Assembly (NCBI RefSeq): GCF_009856625.1
Contig: NZ_CP047241.1
Span: 682,001-746,000 of the forward strand
Source of the DNA: Aquitalea denitrificans
Lineage (GTDB): Bacteria; Pseudomonadota; Gammaproteobacteria; Burkholderiales; Chromobacteriaceae
Direction of reading: 5' to 3'
DNA length: 64,000 nt
A program made the translations under genes and the position numbers. This document shows, piece by piece, positions 25,444 through 34,112 of this stretch (within the stretch, counting starts at the first letter, position 1; each line of letters opens with the position of its first letter). The notes below the pieces were generated by a model, which saw only the letters and a list, made by a program, of their open reading frames with translations, searched no databases and was not told the origin of the DNA.

Positions 25444-28272
25444 ATGCTGCAAGGTGCTTACCGGCTGTTTCAACAAGCCATTGTCGATGTGATCGACGCC
25501 AAACGGGTATTTACTGACCCGCTGTCCACCCTGGCCTACGGGACGGATGCTTCCTGTTACCGGCTGGTGCCGAAAATCGTCATCCAGACACATACCGAGG
25601 CCGAAGTGCAGGCGGTGCTGGCACAGGCTGCGGCATTGAAATTGCCGGTCACCTTCCGAGCGGCGGGCACTTCGCTGTCCGGCCAGGCGGTGAGCGATTC
25701 CATTCTGGTGGTGGCCAATCATGGCTGGAAAGCCTTGCAGGTGCTGGATGAAGGGCGTGCCATCCGCCTGCAACCCGGGGTGATCGGTGCGGCGGCCAAT
25801 GCCGCGCTGCTGCCCTATGGCCGCAAGATCGGTCCGGACCCGGCCACCATCAACTCGGCGATGATAGGCGGCATTGTCAGCAACAACTCCAGCGGCATGT
25901 GCTGTGGTACGGCGCAAAACACTTACCAGACCATCAAGAGCCTGCGGCTGGTGCTGGCCGACGGCACGGTGCTGGATACCGGCGATGCAGCCAGCGTGGC
26001 GGCTTTCCGCCAGTCCCACGCCGGTTTGCTGGCCGGGCTGGGCGCACTGGCAGGCCGTATCCGTGCCGATGGCGAGCTGGAAGCGCGCATCCGCCGCAAG
26101 TACAAGATGAAGAACACCACCGGCTACAGCCTGAATGCGCTGGTGGATTTTGCCGATCCGCTGGACATGCTGCTGCACCTGATTGTCGGCAGCGAAGGCA
26201 CGCTGGCTTTTGTGTCCGAGGCGACTTACCACACGGTGGAAGAGCTGCCCAACAAGGCATCGGCGCTGGTGCTGTACCCCACCATCAAGGATGCCTGCGA
26301 TGCCATCCAGTTGCTGGCCCAGCACAAGGACGTGGTGTCCTCGGCCGAGCTGCTGGACCGCGCCAGCCTGCGCTCGGTGGAAAACAAGGCCGGGGTGCCG
26401 GCCGAACTGAAAACCCTGGGCGAGGAGGCTGCCGCCATCCTGATTGAAACCCGTGCCCGTGATGCCGTGGCACTGACTGCGCAGATCGACGCTATTTGCG
26501 GCTATATCGCAGCCATTCCCAATCTGTCCGGCATCCGCTTTACCGATGTGGTCGAGGAATACACCCGCTTGTGGAATATCCGCAAGGGCATGTTCCCCAG
26601 TGTGGGCGCGATGCGGGCGGCGGAAACCACCGTCATCATCGAAGACGTGGTGTTCCCCATCGAACATCTGGCCGAAGGCACGCTCAAGCTGCAGGCCTTG
26701 TTCCGCCAGTACCATTACGACGAAGCCATCATCTTCGGCCATGCGCTGGAGGGGAATTTGCACTTCGTGTTCACGCCCAATTTCTCCGGCGATGCCGAAA
26801 TCAAGCGCTACGAAGCCTTTATCGAGGACGTGTGCAAACTGGTGGCGGTGGAATACGAAGGTGCGGTCAAGGCCGAGCATGGCACCGGCCGCAATATGGC
26901 ACCGTTTGTCGAGATGGAGTGGGGCCCGGCTGCCTACCGCATCATGCAGGAGCTGAAGGCGCTGTTCGACCCCAACGGCATCCTGAACCCGGATGTGATC
27001 ATCACCCACGACAAGCTGCTGCATATCCGCAACCTGAAGCCGATTCCCACGGCCAATACGCTGATCGACAAGTGCATCGAGTGCGGCTTCTGCGAAGTGA
27101 TGTGCCCCAGCCGCGCCATCACCCTGACACCGCGCCAGCGCATTGTTGCCAACCGTGAAATGGCCTCGCTGGAGCAAAGCGGCAAGGACCCGTCCCGGCT
27201 GGATGAGCTGCGCGAGCGCTACCAGTTTGCCGGGGATGAAACCTGTACCACCTGTGGTTTGTGCGAATCCGCCTGTCCGGTGGGCATCAATACCGGCGCG
27301 CTCACCAGCCAGCTGCGCCAGCAGAATCTGAGCGATACCGGCTGGGCGCTGGCCAATACCCTGGCCAGCCACTACGACACTGCCACGGCGGGAGCACGCC
27401 TTGGCTTGCGTGCACTGCAAACCGTGCAAAGCGTGGCCGGCAATGCCGCTACCGGGGTGCTGATGCGCAGCCTGCGCCGGGTAGTGGGGCGACGTATTCC
27501 CTACTGGACGCCATACTTCCCGCGCGCTGCCAGCAAGCTGCGGCTGGATGGCGGCAAACCGGGCGAACGCAAGGTGGTGTACCTGCCATCCTGCCTGACG
27601 CGTACCTTTGCCCCGGCCAAGGCGCAGCCGGATCAACGGCCGCTGAACGAGGTGGTGGCCTCGGTGCTGGGCAAGGCCGGTTACGAGATTCTTTACCCGC
27701 AGCAGATGGATGGCCTGTGCTGCGGCACGCCGTTCAAGTCCAAGGGGGCAGTGGATGCCGCCGCCAGCAAGCTGTCCGAACTGGAAGCGGCCTTGCTGCA
27801 GGCCAGCGACAATGGCCGCTGGCCGGTGATTGTCGATAATGGCGTGTGTACCGCCAGCATGCTGGAAGGGCTGCAGGACAAACGCCTGCACGTGTATGAC
27901 GTCACCCGCTTTGTGCACGAGGTGGCTGCCGAACATCTGGCCTTCACCCCGCAGCAAGAAAGTGTTGCCCTGCACGTGGTGTGCTCCATGCGCAAGACCG
28001 GCCAGGCGGCCATGCTCAATGCACTGGCCAAACGCTGCGCCAGCTCGGTGGTCGAGCCGCAGGGCATTACCTGCTGCGGCTTTGCCGGTGACAAGGGCTT
28101 CAGCCATCCGGAACTCAACAGCAGTGCGCTCACCGGCCTCAAGGCTCAGGTGAAGGACTGCGGCAGCGGCTTCTCCAATAGCGTCACCTGCGAGATCGGC
28201 CTGTCGGCCAACTCCGGCATCCCTTATCAGAGCCTGATGTATCTGGTGGACAAGGCCTGCCGCAGCCGCTGA
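25444..28272 (+). CDS. FAD- and 4Fe-4S-containing D-lactate dehydrogenase-type oxidoreductase
   Basis: 942 residues from ATG 25444, chosen for GGAGA at 6 bases and for the family-like start MLQGAYRLFQQAIVDVI; an ATG at 25324 in frame would add 40 residues with no ribosome site. An FAD-binding PCMH domain (AGTSLSGQAVSD; NNSSGMCCG) and a GlcD-type C domain are followed by ferredoxin motifs CIECGFCEVMCP (about 544) and CTTCGLCESACP (about 601). Cys-rich CCG domains (MDGLCCGTPF; GITCCGFAGD) close the protein. It probably oxidises D-lactate or D-2-hydroxyglutarate at the membrane quinone pool. Confidence 0.9.
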   Translation: MLQGAYRLFQQAIVDVIDAKRVFTDPLSTLAYGTDASCYRLVPKIVIQTHTEAEVQAVLAQAAALKLPVTFRAAGTSLSGQAVSDSILVVANHGWKALQVLDEGRAIRLQPGVIGAAANAALLPYGRKIGPDPATINSAMIGGIVSNNSSGMCCGTAQNTYQTIKSLRLVLADGTVLDTGDAASVAAFRQSHAGLLAGLGALAGRIRADGELEARIRRKYKMKNTTGYSLNALVDFADPLDMLLHLIVGSEGTLAFVSEATYHTVEELPNKASALVLYPTIKDACDAIQLLAQHKDVVSSAELLDRASLRSVENKAGVPAELKTLGEEAAAILIETRARDAVALTAQIDAICGYIAAIPNLSGIRFTDVVEEYTRLWNIRKGMFPSVGAMRAAETTVIIEDVVFPIEHLAEGTLKLQALFRQYHYDEAIIFGHALEGNLHFVFTPNFSGDAEIKRYEAFIEDVCKLVAVEYEGAVKAEHGTGRNMAPFVEMEWGPAAYRIMQELKALFDPNGILNPDVIITHDKLLHIRNLKPIPTANTLIDKCIECGFCEVMCPSRAITLTPRQRIVANREMASLEQSGKDPSRLDELRERYQFAGDETCTTCGLCESACPVGINTGALTSQLRQQNLSDTGWALANTLASHYDTATAGARLGLRALQTVQSVAGNAATGVLMRSLRRVVGRRIPYWTPYFPRAASKLRLDGGKPGERKVVYLPSCLTRTFAPAKAQPDQRPLNEVVASVLGKAGYEILYPQQMDGLCCGTPFKSKGAVDAAASKLSELEAALLQASDNGRWPVIVDNGVCTASMLEGLQDKRLHVYDVTRFVHEVAAEHLAFTPQQESVALHVVCSMRKTGQAAMLNALAKRCASSVVEPQGITCCGFAGDKGFSHPELNSSALTGLKAQVKDCGSGFSNSVTCEIGLSANSGIPYQSLMYLVDKACRSR

Positions 28273-28296
28273 ACCCTGTGCTCATGACGATCAATC

Positions 28297-28330
28297 GCCC
28301 CGTTTCCATCATGGAACGGGGCTTTTGTTT
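28297..28330 (+). terminator. Intrinsic terminator after the dehydrogenase
   Basis: GCCCCGTTTCCAT pairs with ATGGAACGGGGC with one bulged T, followed by TTTTGTTT. Confidence 0.9.
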
Positions 28331-28415
28331 GATCAGCTGGCTTGTAACACCCTGCTGCTGTTTGTCATGATGGCAGATTGACTGTCTGTAAATGGCTGTA
28401 AGGGAGCAATCGCGC

Positions 28416-28928
28416 ATGAGTTTTCATATCCGCCGCATCGAGCCGGAAGACGCCGCCGCCATGGCGCGGCTGCAATCCGCCCCCGGCGTGGTACGCCATA
28501 CCTCGCAGCAGCCCTATCAGTCGGCCGCCGACTGGCAGCACAAGCTGCAACAGCTGTCCCCATCCTGTCACTGGCTGGTGGCCTGTGATGCTGCCGACGA
28601 AGTGATAGCCAGCGCCGGGCTCACCATCCTGCCGCAGGCGCGTTGCCGCCATGTGGCCGACCTGTTCCTGCTGGTCCGCGACGAATGGCAGGGCAAGGGC
28701 GTCGGGCGCGCATTGATGCAAGCCTTGCTGGAGCTGTCCGACAACTGGCTGGGGCTGATCCGCCTGCAATTGATGGCGCAGCAGGACAACCAGCGCGCCA
28801 TTGCACTGTACGAGCGCTTTGGCTTCCAGCATGAAGGCGTGGTGCGGCAGGACATCCTGCAAGACGGGCGCTATGTGGACAGCGTGGTGATGGCACGGCT
28901 GCACTGGCCGGCAGGAGGTCAGGCATGA
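28416..28928 (+). CDS. GNAT N-acetyltransferase, AaaT/YhhY-like
   Basis: 170 residues from ATG 28416, 9 bases after AAGGGAG. The acetyl-CoA loop is VRDEWQGKGVGRALMQ and the C-terminal half has NWLGLIRLQL and ALYERFGFQHEG, as in the E. coli L-amino acid N-acetyltransferase AaaT (YhhY). The neighbour downstream is a paralogue that overlaps by ATGA. The acceptor is not certain. Confidence 0.85.
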   Translation: MSFHIRRIEPEDAAAMARLQSAPGVVRHTSQQPYQSAADWQHKLQQLSPSCHWLVACDAADEVIASAGLTILPQARCRHVADLFLLVRDEWQGKGVGRALMQALLELSDNWLGLIRLQLMAQQDNQRAIALYERFGFQHEGVVRQDILQDGRYVDSVVMARLHWPAGGQA

Positions 28929-29443
28929 ACCAGTTTCACATTCGCAAACCCGGTCCGGCAGATGCCGCGGCACTGCGCGCGCTGATGAGCGATCCGCTCT
29001 GTTACGGCAATACCCTGCAGCTGCCTTATCCATCCATGCAGCTATGGCAACAGCGGCTGGCAGGTAACGACCCGCTGCACCATGCGCTATTGCTGGAAAC
29101 AGCCGAAGGGCAGGTGATTGCCCATGGTTCACTGTGGCGGGAATGTGCACCAAGACTGGCACATGGTGCCAGCCTGGGCATGGCGGTGCAGCGCGAATGG
29201 CAGGGGCAGGGGGTGGGCTCTGCCTTGTTGCAGGCCATGCTGGATCTGGCTGATAACTGGCTGGGCCTGCACCGGGTGGAACTGACGGTATTTACCGATA
29301 ATGCCGCTGCGCTGGCACTGTACCGCAAGTACGGTTTTGTCGAAGAAGCCCGCTTGCGCGCGTATGCCTTGCGCAATGGGCGCTATGAAGATGTATTGAA
29401 AATGGCAAGACTGCGTCCCTTGCCCATGCATGGCGCGGATTAG
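28925..29443 (+). CDS. GNAT N-acetyltransferase, AaaT/YhhY-like, second copy
   Basis: 172 residues, translationally coupled to the preceding acetyltransferase. It resembles AaaT more closely than the first copy: GNTLQLPYPS, then NWLGLHRVELTVFTDNAAALALYRKYGF and AYALRNGRYED. The acetyl-CoA motif is VQREWQGQGVGSALLQ. The pair probably arose by tandem duplication and the two may have different acceptors. Confidence 0.87.
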   Translation: MNQFHIRKPGPADAAALRALMSDPLCYGNTLQLPYPSMQLWQQRLAGNDPLHHALLLETAEGQVIAHGSLWRECAPRLAHGASLGMAVQREWQGQGVGSALLQAMLDLADNWLGLHRVELTVFTDNAAALALYRKYGFVEEARLRAYALRNGRYEDVLKMARLRPLPMHGAD

Positions 29444-29460
29444 CCGCAGGACAAAAAAAT

Positions 29461-29484
29461 AACGCCATCGCAAGATGGCGTTTT
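29461..29484 (+). terminator. Intrinsic terminator after the GNAT pair
   Basis: AACGCCATC and GATGGCGTT pair around GCAA, followed by a T run to 29484. Confidence 0.9.
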
Positions 29485-29654
29485 CAATTACACAACAAAG
29501 GAGTTTGCTGTCTGCCCCTGACGGCAGTGGCCTACGGATGCATGCAGGCCCTGAAGAAACTTCAACAGAGTGTCAACATTATCCAATCTGCCCGGCAAGC
29601 TGTCTTTCATCATCCGGACATGAAGCGGTAATATTGCGACGTCTCTGATTTATA

Positions 29655-29683
29655 TAAAGAAAAAGCGCGGATGGTCCGCGCTT
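29655..29683 (-). terminator. Minus-strand intrinsic terminator
   Basis: AAGCGCGGA (29663-29671) pairs with TCCGCGCTT (29675-29683) around TGG; on the minus strand it is followed by TTTTTCTTTATA. It ends transcripts coming from uraA or from an RNA in the gap. Confidence 0.8.
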
Positions 29684-29815
29684 CAGGCTGCTGACAAAGT
29701 TATTTGATGCGACTGTACTGGACCCGGCAAAGCCGGGCCTTTCGATTAAGCTATTGCTTCCGCAGCCTTCCCATCTATTCCCTATCCCCCCGCCCTTGCC
29801 TTGCCAATAGAAGAG

Positions 29816-29850
29816 AAAAAGCGAGCCTCGCTTTCCTCCCAGAAAGCGAG
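29816..29850 (-). terminator. uraA terminator with overlapping alternative hairpin
   Basis: On the minus strand AAAGCGA-GGC-TCGCTTT ends in T5 (29834-29816), 51 bp after the uraA stop. A third segment, CTCGCTTT at 29850-29843, can pair with the same AAAGCGAG arm, giving an alternative hairpin that would dissolve the terminator. Confidence 0.7.
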
Positions 29851-29884
29851 AAGGGGTTGTCTGTATTGCAGCCTGGTCAGGTGT

Positions 29885-31129
29885 TCAGATGTCCTGCCCT
29901 TCGACAATGCCGTCATGGCTGGCCGAGGATTTGGGCAGAATCAGGTTCAGCGCCATGGCCAGAATCGAGCACAGGCCCACGCCGGCCAGTTCCAGACCGC
30001 CCAGTTTCAGCGTCAGGCCGCCGATACCGGCAGTCAGCACTACCGAGATGATCACCAGATTGCGCGGCTGCATCAGGTCTACCTTGGCTTCAATCAGCGT
30101 TTTCAGGCCGATGGAAGCGATGGTGCCGAACAGCAGCACCATGATGCCGCCCATCACCGGCATGGGGATGGATTGCAGCAGGGCATTGAACTTGCCGAAG
30201 AAAGCCATGCAGATGGCAAACACGGCAGCCCAGGTCATGGTCACCGGGTTGAAGTTGCGGGTAATCATCACCGCGCCGGTTACTTCGGCGTAGGTGGTCA
30301 CCGGCGGGCCGCCAATCAGACCGGCCAGGCATACGCCCAGGCCATCGCCCATCAGGGTGCGATGCAGACCGGGGGTCTTGGTGAAGTCCTTGCCGGTTAC
30401 ACCACCAATGGCCATCACGCCACCGATATGTTCGATGGACGGGGCAATGGCCACCGGCAGCATGAACAGCGCGGCAGACCAGTTGACTTCCGGGCTATGG
30501 AAGACCGGCGCGGCAAACCACGGTGCGTTGGCCAGCTTGGCAAAGTCCACCACGCCCATGAAGGCGGCGGCGATATAACCCACGGTAACGCCGGCCAGAA
30601 TCGGCACCAGCTTGAACATGCCACGTGCGTAAATGGACACGATGATGGTGGTGGCCAGCGAAATGGCCGCCAGCAGCATGGAGGTTTCATACGGCATGAT
30701 CTGCTTGCCGCCCGCCTGTCCCATGGCCATGCCGGATGCTGCGGTGGCGACCGACAGACCGATGATCATGATGACCGGGCCAATCACCACCGGTGGCAGC
30801 AGCTTGTTCACCAGCTCCATGCCGCGCCAGCGCACGATGGCAGCAAACACGAAATACATGAAACCGGCGGCGAACAGGCCGAACATGGTGGCGCCCTGAC
30901 CCCAGGTATGCATGGAGTAGATGATGGGGCCGATAAAGGCAAAGGAGCTGCCCAGGAAAATGGGTACCTGACGACCGGTACACAGCTGGAACAGCAAGGT
31001 GCCGATACCGGCGCCGAGCAAGGCCATGGCCGGGTTGAGGCCGGTCAAGAGCGGAACCAGAACCAGTGCGCCAAAGGCGACGAACAGGATCTGGGCGCCG
31101 GAGATGGCCACCTTCACGTGTTGGAACAT
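29885..31129 (-). CDS. uraA: Uracil permease (NCS2 nucleobase:cation symporter)
   Basis: 414 residues, about 14 membrane segments. The NCS2 landmarks GSSFAFIGP in helix 3, IAPSIEHIGGVMAIGGVTGKDF and GGPPVTTYAEVTGAVMITRNF are present and match UraA-type uracil:proton symporters. The gene lies downstream of upp, which converts imported uracil to UMP. An unrecognised gene sits between the two, 63 bp upstream of uraA. Confidence 0.93.
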   Translation of the reverse strand: MFQHVKVAISGAQILFVAFGALVLVPLLTGLNPAMALLGAGIGTLLFQLCTGRQVPIFLGSSFAFIGPIIYSMHTWGQGATMFGLFAAGFMYFVFAAIVRWRGMELVNKLLPPVVIGPVIMIIGLSVATAASGMAMGQAGGKQIMPYETSMLLAAISLATTIIVSIYARGMFKLVPILAGVTVGYIAAAFMGVVDFAKLANAPWFAAPVFHSPEVNWSAALFMLPVAIAPSIEHIGGVMAIGGVTGKDFTKTPGLHRTLMGDGLGVCLAGLIGGPPVTTYAEVTGAVMITRNFNPVTMTWAAVFAICMAFFGKFNALLQSIPMPVMGGIMVLLFGTIASIGLKTLIEAKVDLMQPRNLVIISVVLTAGIGGLTLKLGGLELAGVGLCSILAMALNLILPKSSASHDGIVEGQDI

Positions 31130-31192
31130 AATGGGATTTCCCTGTTTTTGTTGAAATCGGATGTGGTAAAACCGGCAAGGCCTGACGCTGAC

Positions 31193-31834
31193 TCAGACCG
31201 TGCAATACATGATGGCCTGGGCAATGATGTTGTTCTGCTCCCGTGCCAGCACGCTGTGTTGCCTGAAGTCCCGCACCATGGCCTGCACCCGCTGATAGGT
31301 GTCAAAGTTGGGCAGCGGCCGATAGGCAATGTCCACGCCCAGCCGCGCCGCCACTTTTTTGATGGTGGTGGGCTTGATGCACACATGCACATCGGGCTGG
31401 CTATAAGCCAGGAAGCAAGTCACCACCGGCCACTTGGCCGGATTGGCATTGCCATCGTTGCGGCACAGCTGCAGTACTTCGACAAAGTCGGAAAAACTGT
31501 CCGGACCAAACTGGTGCAACAGGCGGTACAGCGCCTGCACAAACGGCACATGTACATCGCGAAAGGCCAGATAGTTGCGGAAGGCCATCTTCTCGAAAGT
31601 GCTTACCGTGGTGCTGCGGCCAATGATCTGACGACAGGTTTCGCTGATGGCAGCCAGGTTGCCGTCATCCAGCGCCTGCTGCATGGTCTGTTCACTCAAG
31701 CCGTGCTGGCAAAGCGTAATGACGCTGTCCACGCTGCGGTGTTTTCTGGCCAGTGCCTGCCATGCTGCATCCTGCAAACCATCGGGAAAGCGCAGCATAA
31801 AGTCCTGGTCAATGGCTTGATGGGCGTTCAACAC
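31193..31834 (-). CDS. Unrecognised protein encoded between upp and uraA
   Basis: 213 residues from GTG 31834, which is preceded by GGAAGG at 6 bases; the frame extends upstream but without a ribosome site. No signal peptide, membrane segment or known motif was recognised. The composition is mixed and fully protein-like (QDFMLRFPDGLQDAAW; PTTIKKVAARLGVDIAY; MVRDFRQHSVLAREQNN), with Cys residues spread through it. The segment TIKKVAARLGVDIAYRP could be a helix-turn-helix-like element, but that is a guess. Its position suggests a role in pyrimidine salvage or its control. Confidence 0.7.
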   Translation of the reverse strand: MLNAHQAIDQDFMLRFPDGLQDAAWQALARKHRSVDSVITLCQHGLSEQTMQQALDDGNLAAISETCRQIIGRSTTVSTFEKMAFRNYLAFRDVHVPFVQALYRLLHQFGPDSFSDFVEVLQLCRNDGNANPAKWPVVTCFLAYSQPDVHVCIKPTTIKKVAARLGVDIAYRPLPNFDTYQRVQAMVRDFRQHSVLAREQNNIIAQAIMYCTV

Positions 31835-31877
31835 GGTAAGCCTTCCTTGTGCATGGGGCAGGGGCTGCATGGCCTGC

Positions 31878-31914
31878 AAAAAACGCCGCTACTTCTATTG
31901 AAGGTGAGCGGCGT
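31878..31914 (-). terminator. Terminator between upp and the next gene
   Basis: On the minus strand ACGCCGCT (31914-31907) pairs with AGCGGCGT (31890-31883) and is followed by six T. It lies 20 bp after the upp stop and 44 bp before the GTG of the next gene, so read-through or a separate promoter is needed for the genes that follow. Confidence 0.85.
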
Positions 31915-31934
31915 GTTGCTGGCATGGGCAGAAC

Positions 31935-32567
31935 TCAAACGTGCTTGGTGCCGAAAATCTTGTCACCGGCATCACCCAGACCCGGAATGATGTAGCCGTT
32001 TTCATTCAGATGACTGTCCAGCGATGCGGCATACAGCTGCACGTCCGGATGGGCGTCGTTGACGGTTTTCACGCCTTCGGGCGCAGCTACCATCACCACG
32101 GCCTTGATCTGCTTGCAGCCCTTGCGCTTGAGCAGTTCGATGGTGGCCACCATGGAGCCGCCGGTAGCCAGCATCGGGTCGATGATGATGGCAATGCGCT
32201 CGTCCAGGCTGTCGACGAATTTTTCGAAATAGGACACCGGCTCCAGCGTTTCTTCATTGCGGGCCAGGCCCACCACGCTGATCTTGGCGGAGGGAACCAG
32301 GTCGAGCACGCCGTCCAGCATGCCGATGCCAGCGCGTAGGATGGGAACCACGGTGACTTTCTTGCCCTTGATCTGCTGCACGTCGATCTTGCCGCACCAG
32401 CCGTCGATGGTGGTGGCTTCCAGTTCGAAATCGCGAGTGGCTTCGTAAGCCAGGAGACGGGCCAGCTCCTGAGTAAGCTGGCGGAATTTCATGGTGCTGA
32501 TATCGCCTTCGCGCAGCAGGCCGAGTTTGTGCTGTACCAGCGGATGGTTGACTACATGGATATTCAT
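31935..32567 (-). CDS. upp: Uracil phosphoribosyltransferase
   Basis: 210 residues, the usual length. It makes UMP from uracil and PRPP. PRPP-binding loop DPMLATGGSM and the C-terminal uracil-binding YIIPGLGDAGDKIFGT are intact. The N-terminus MNIHVVNHPLVQHKLGLLR is typical. It forms a salvage group with uraA downstream. Confidence 0.97.
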   Translation of the reverse strand: MNIHVVNHPLVQHKLGLLREGDISTMKFRQLTQELARLLAYEATRDFELEATTIDGWCGKIDVQQIKGKKVTVVPILRAGIGMLDGVLDLVPSAKISVVGLARNEETLEPVSYFEKFVDSLDERIAIIIDPMLATGGSMVATIELLKRKGCKQIKAVVMVAAPEGVKTVNDAHPDVQLYAASLDSHLNENGYIIPGLGDAGDKIFGTKHV

Positions 32568-32697
32568 TTTTTTGTTCCCAACCTTGCGAAAAAGCTGCCG
32601 ATGCCGGTCTTGTGAACCGCAATGGCAGCTTGTTTCAGATATGCGAAACCGGCCTTGTTGCCGCGGCCGGTCTTTGAATGAGGTATGGGGCGGTATT

Positions 32698-33543
32698 CTA
32701 CCGCTTTTCCCAGCTGGAAATCCACGGAATTAACCCTGTGGCTGGCAGTGGGGCAGAACAGATATAGCCTTGTACCGACTGGCAGCCCAGCTCGCTCAGT
32801 ACCGATAGATCGCCAGCATCCTCAACCCCCATGCCGATGGTTTGCAGTCCCTCGGCCTTGCCTAGTGCCAGCGCCTCACCCAATATGGCGCGCAGGTGCT
32901 GGTTGTCCCCTGCACCATGAACAAAAGCCCGGTCGATTTTCAGCCCGCTGAAATGGCTGGATTTGAGTTTGTCGGTCAGGCCCACGCCAATACCGAACTC
33001 ATCCACCATCACGCCAAAGCCGGCCTGGCGTAGGGTGGCCAGTTGCACATCAGCCACCGACCAATGCTGACGCAAGGTATTTTCCGAGAACTCCAGAGCC
33101 AGATTGGCAGGCTTGAGTCCGGCCAGTCGGGTTTTCTGGCTCAGGTGCCCTGTCAGCTGCGGGTCTGCCAGCAACTGGGCCGACAGGTTGATCGACACAT
33201 TCAGCTCAAAACCCTGATCCAGCCAGTCACGGCATGCGTACAGCGTCTTTTCCAGAATCAGTTCGGTCAGTTCGCGAATCATGCCGCGTTCTTCCATGAC
33301 CGGAACAAAAGTGATGGGAGAAAGCACGCCCAGCGCAGGATGGCGCCAGCGCGCCAGCGCTTCGGCCCCGACGACGCGGCGGGTCTGGACATCGACAATC
33401 GGCTGAAAATACGGAACCAGTTGGTCATTGACCAGTGCCTTCCAGATTTCATCAATCGGCATGGCAGTGCCGTTGTCCGCGGTCAGCGGGCTGGCTGGAT
33501 GATCCGGAGGTGCGAAAAAGCCGTCTGTCTGGGAAGAGGTCAT
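32698..33543 (-). CDS. Degenerate EAL-domain protein
   Basis: 281 residues from ATG 33543; nearly the whole protein is one EAL domain after a 55-residue N-terminal part. EALARWRHP and NLSAQL are present. The metal and catalytic segments are altered: DDFGTG is DEFGIG, the AEGVE segment reads GMGVED (Glu lost) and EITE reads EFSEN. KIDRAF keeps the Lys. It is therefore probably not a phosphodiesterase but may still bind cyclic-di-GMP or a protein partner. No GGDEF or sensor domain is attached. It lies alone between upp and grxD. Confidence 0.85.
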   Translation of the reverse strand: MTSSQTDGFFAPPDHPASPLTADNGTAMPIDEIWKALVNDQLVPYFQPIVDVQTRRVVGAEALARWRHPALGVLSPITFVPVMEERGMIRELTELILEKTLYACRDWLDQGFELNVSINLSAQLLADPQLTGHLSQKTRLAGLKPANLALEFSENTLRQHWSVADVQLATLRQAGFGVMVDEFGIGVGLTDKLKSSHFSGLKIDRAFVHGAGDNQHLRAILGEALALGKAEGLQTIGMGVEDAGDLSVLSELGCQSVQGYICSAPLPATGLIPWISSWEKR

Positions 33544-33656
33544 GTCGTCTGTGTGGTCCGCAAGGGAAAGGGCAGGGTGCCGCCAGTCTGGTCTGTTATC
33601 TGTGAATTGTAAGACAGGGAATTCCAGGTGGATACGCTGGCATCTGTTTGCCGCAT

Positions 33657-33682
33657 AAAAAAACCCGGCCAGGCCGGGTTTT
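33657..33682 (-). terminator. Terminator of grxD
   Basis: AAAACCCGGCC and GGCCGGGTTTT pair around a single central base (a small loop in practice). On the minus strand it is followed by T7, 25 bp after the grxD stop. Confidence 0.87.
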
Positions 33683-33706
33683 GCATACAGGTCTTCAAGC
33701 GTTTGC

Positions 33707-34018
33707 TTACAGGCTTTCCAACACCTGCTGCAATTCGCCGGACTGGTACATTTCGTACATGATGTCCGAACCGCCAATGAACTCGCCCTTAACATACAGT
33801 TGCGGGATAGTCGGCCAGTTGGAGAACTCCTTGATGCCCTGGCGGATTTCCGGATCCTGCAGCACGTCAACGGTTTTGATGGTTTCCACTCCACAGGCTT
33901 TCAGGATTTGCACTGCGCGCGAAGAGAAGCCGCACTGCGGAAACTGGGCCGTACCTTTCATGAACAGCACAACCGGATTTTCGGTGACTGTCTGCTTGAT
34001 GATTTCCTGGGTATCCAT
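33707..34018 (-). CDS. grxD: Monothiol glutaredoxin
   Basis: 103 residues with the CGFS active site (Cys29) of iron-sulfur carrier glutaredoxins, plus WPTIPQLYVKGEFIGGSD for glutathione binding. The usual length of GrxD. ATG 34018 has AAGGAA upstream; the open frame continues to 34180 but without family similarity. Such proteins carry 2Fe-2S clusters to target proteins in the cytoplasm. Confidence 0.96.
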   Translation of the reverse strand: MDTQEIIKQTVTENPVVLFMKGTAQFPQCGFSSRAVQILKACGVETIKTVDVLQDPEIRQGIKEFSNWPTIPQLYVKGEFIGGSDIMYEMYQSGELQQVLESL

Positions 34019-34112
34019 GGGGAATTCCTTGCTGTGAACGGGCCGGCACCGGGCTGGCCCTTGAATACTTGACTGAATCGATGGGTTATTGTACGTAAGC
34101 GTGCGGTCGTGG

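Larger units (their letters stand above)
29485..29884. other. 400-bp gene-free stretch with hairpins downstream of uraA
   Basis: No credible ORF. On the minus strand three hairpins lie in a row after uraA: 29818-29834, 29723-29737 (CCCGGC-AAA-GCCGGG) and 29663-29683. The first and last have U tracts. The middle could be a uraA 3' UTR or hold a short minus-strand RNA of about 150 nt; the sequence alone does not decide. A CTGCC/GGCAG hairpin lies near 29510-29525 on the plus strand. Confidence 0.5.

Noticed and set aside
25252..28107. 951-codon minus-strand frame opposite the D-lactate dehydrogenase
   Set aside because: Antisense shadow; the plus strand has clear FAD and Fe-S motifs.
29485..29884. 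6S RNA gene
   Set aside because: No long central-bubble hairpin of the 6S type could be drawn.
29801..31990. 729-codon plus-strand frame across uraA and its neighbour
   Set aside because: Antisense of two minus-strand genes, with no family features.
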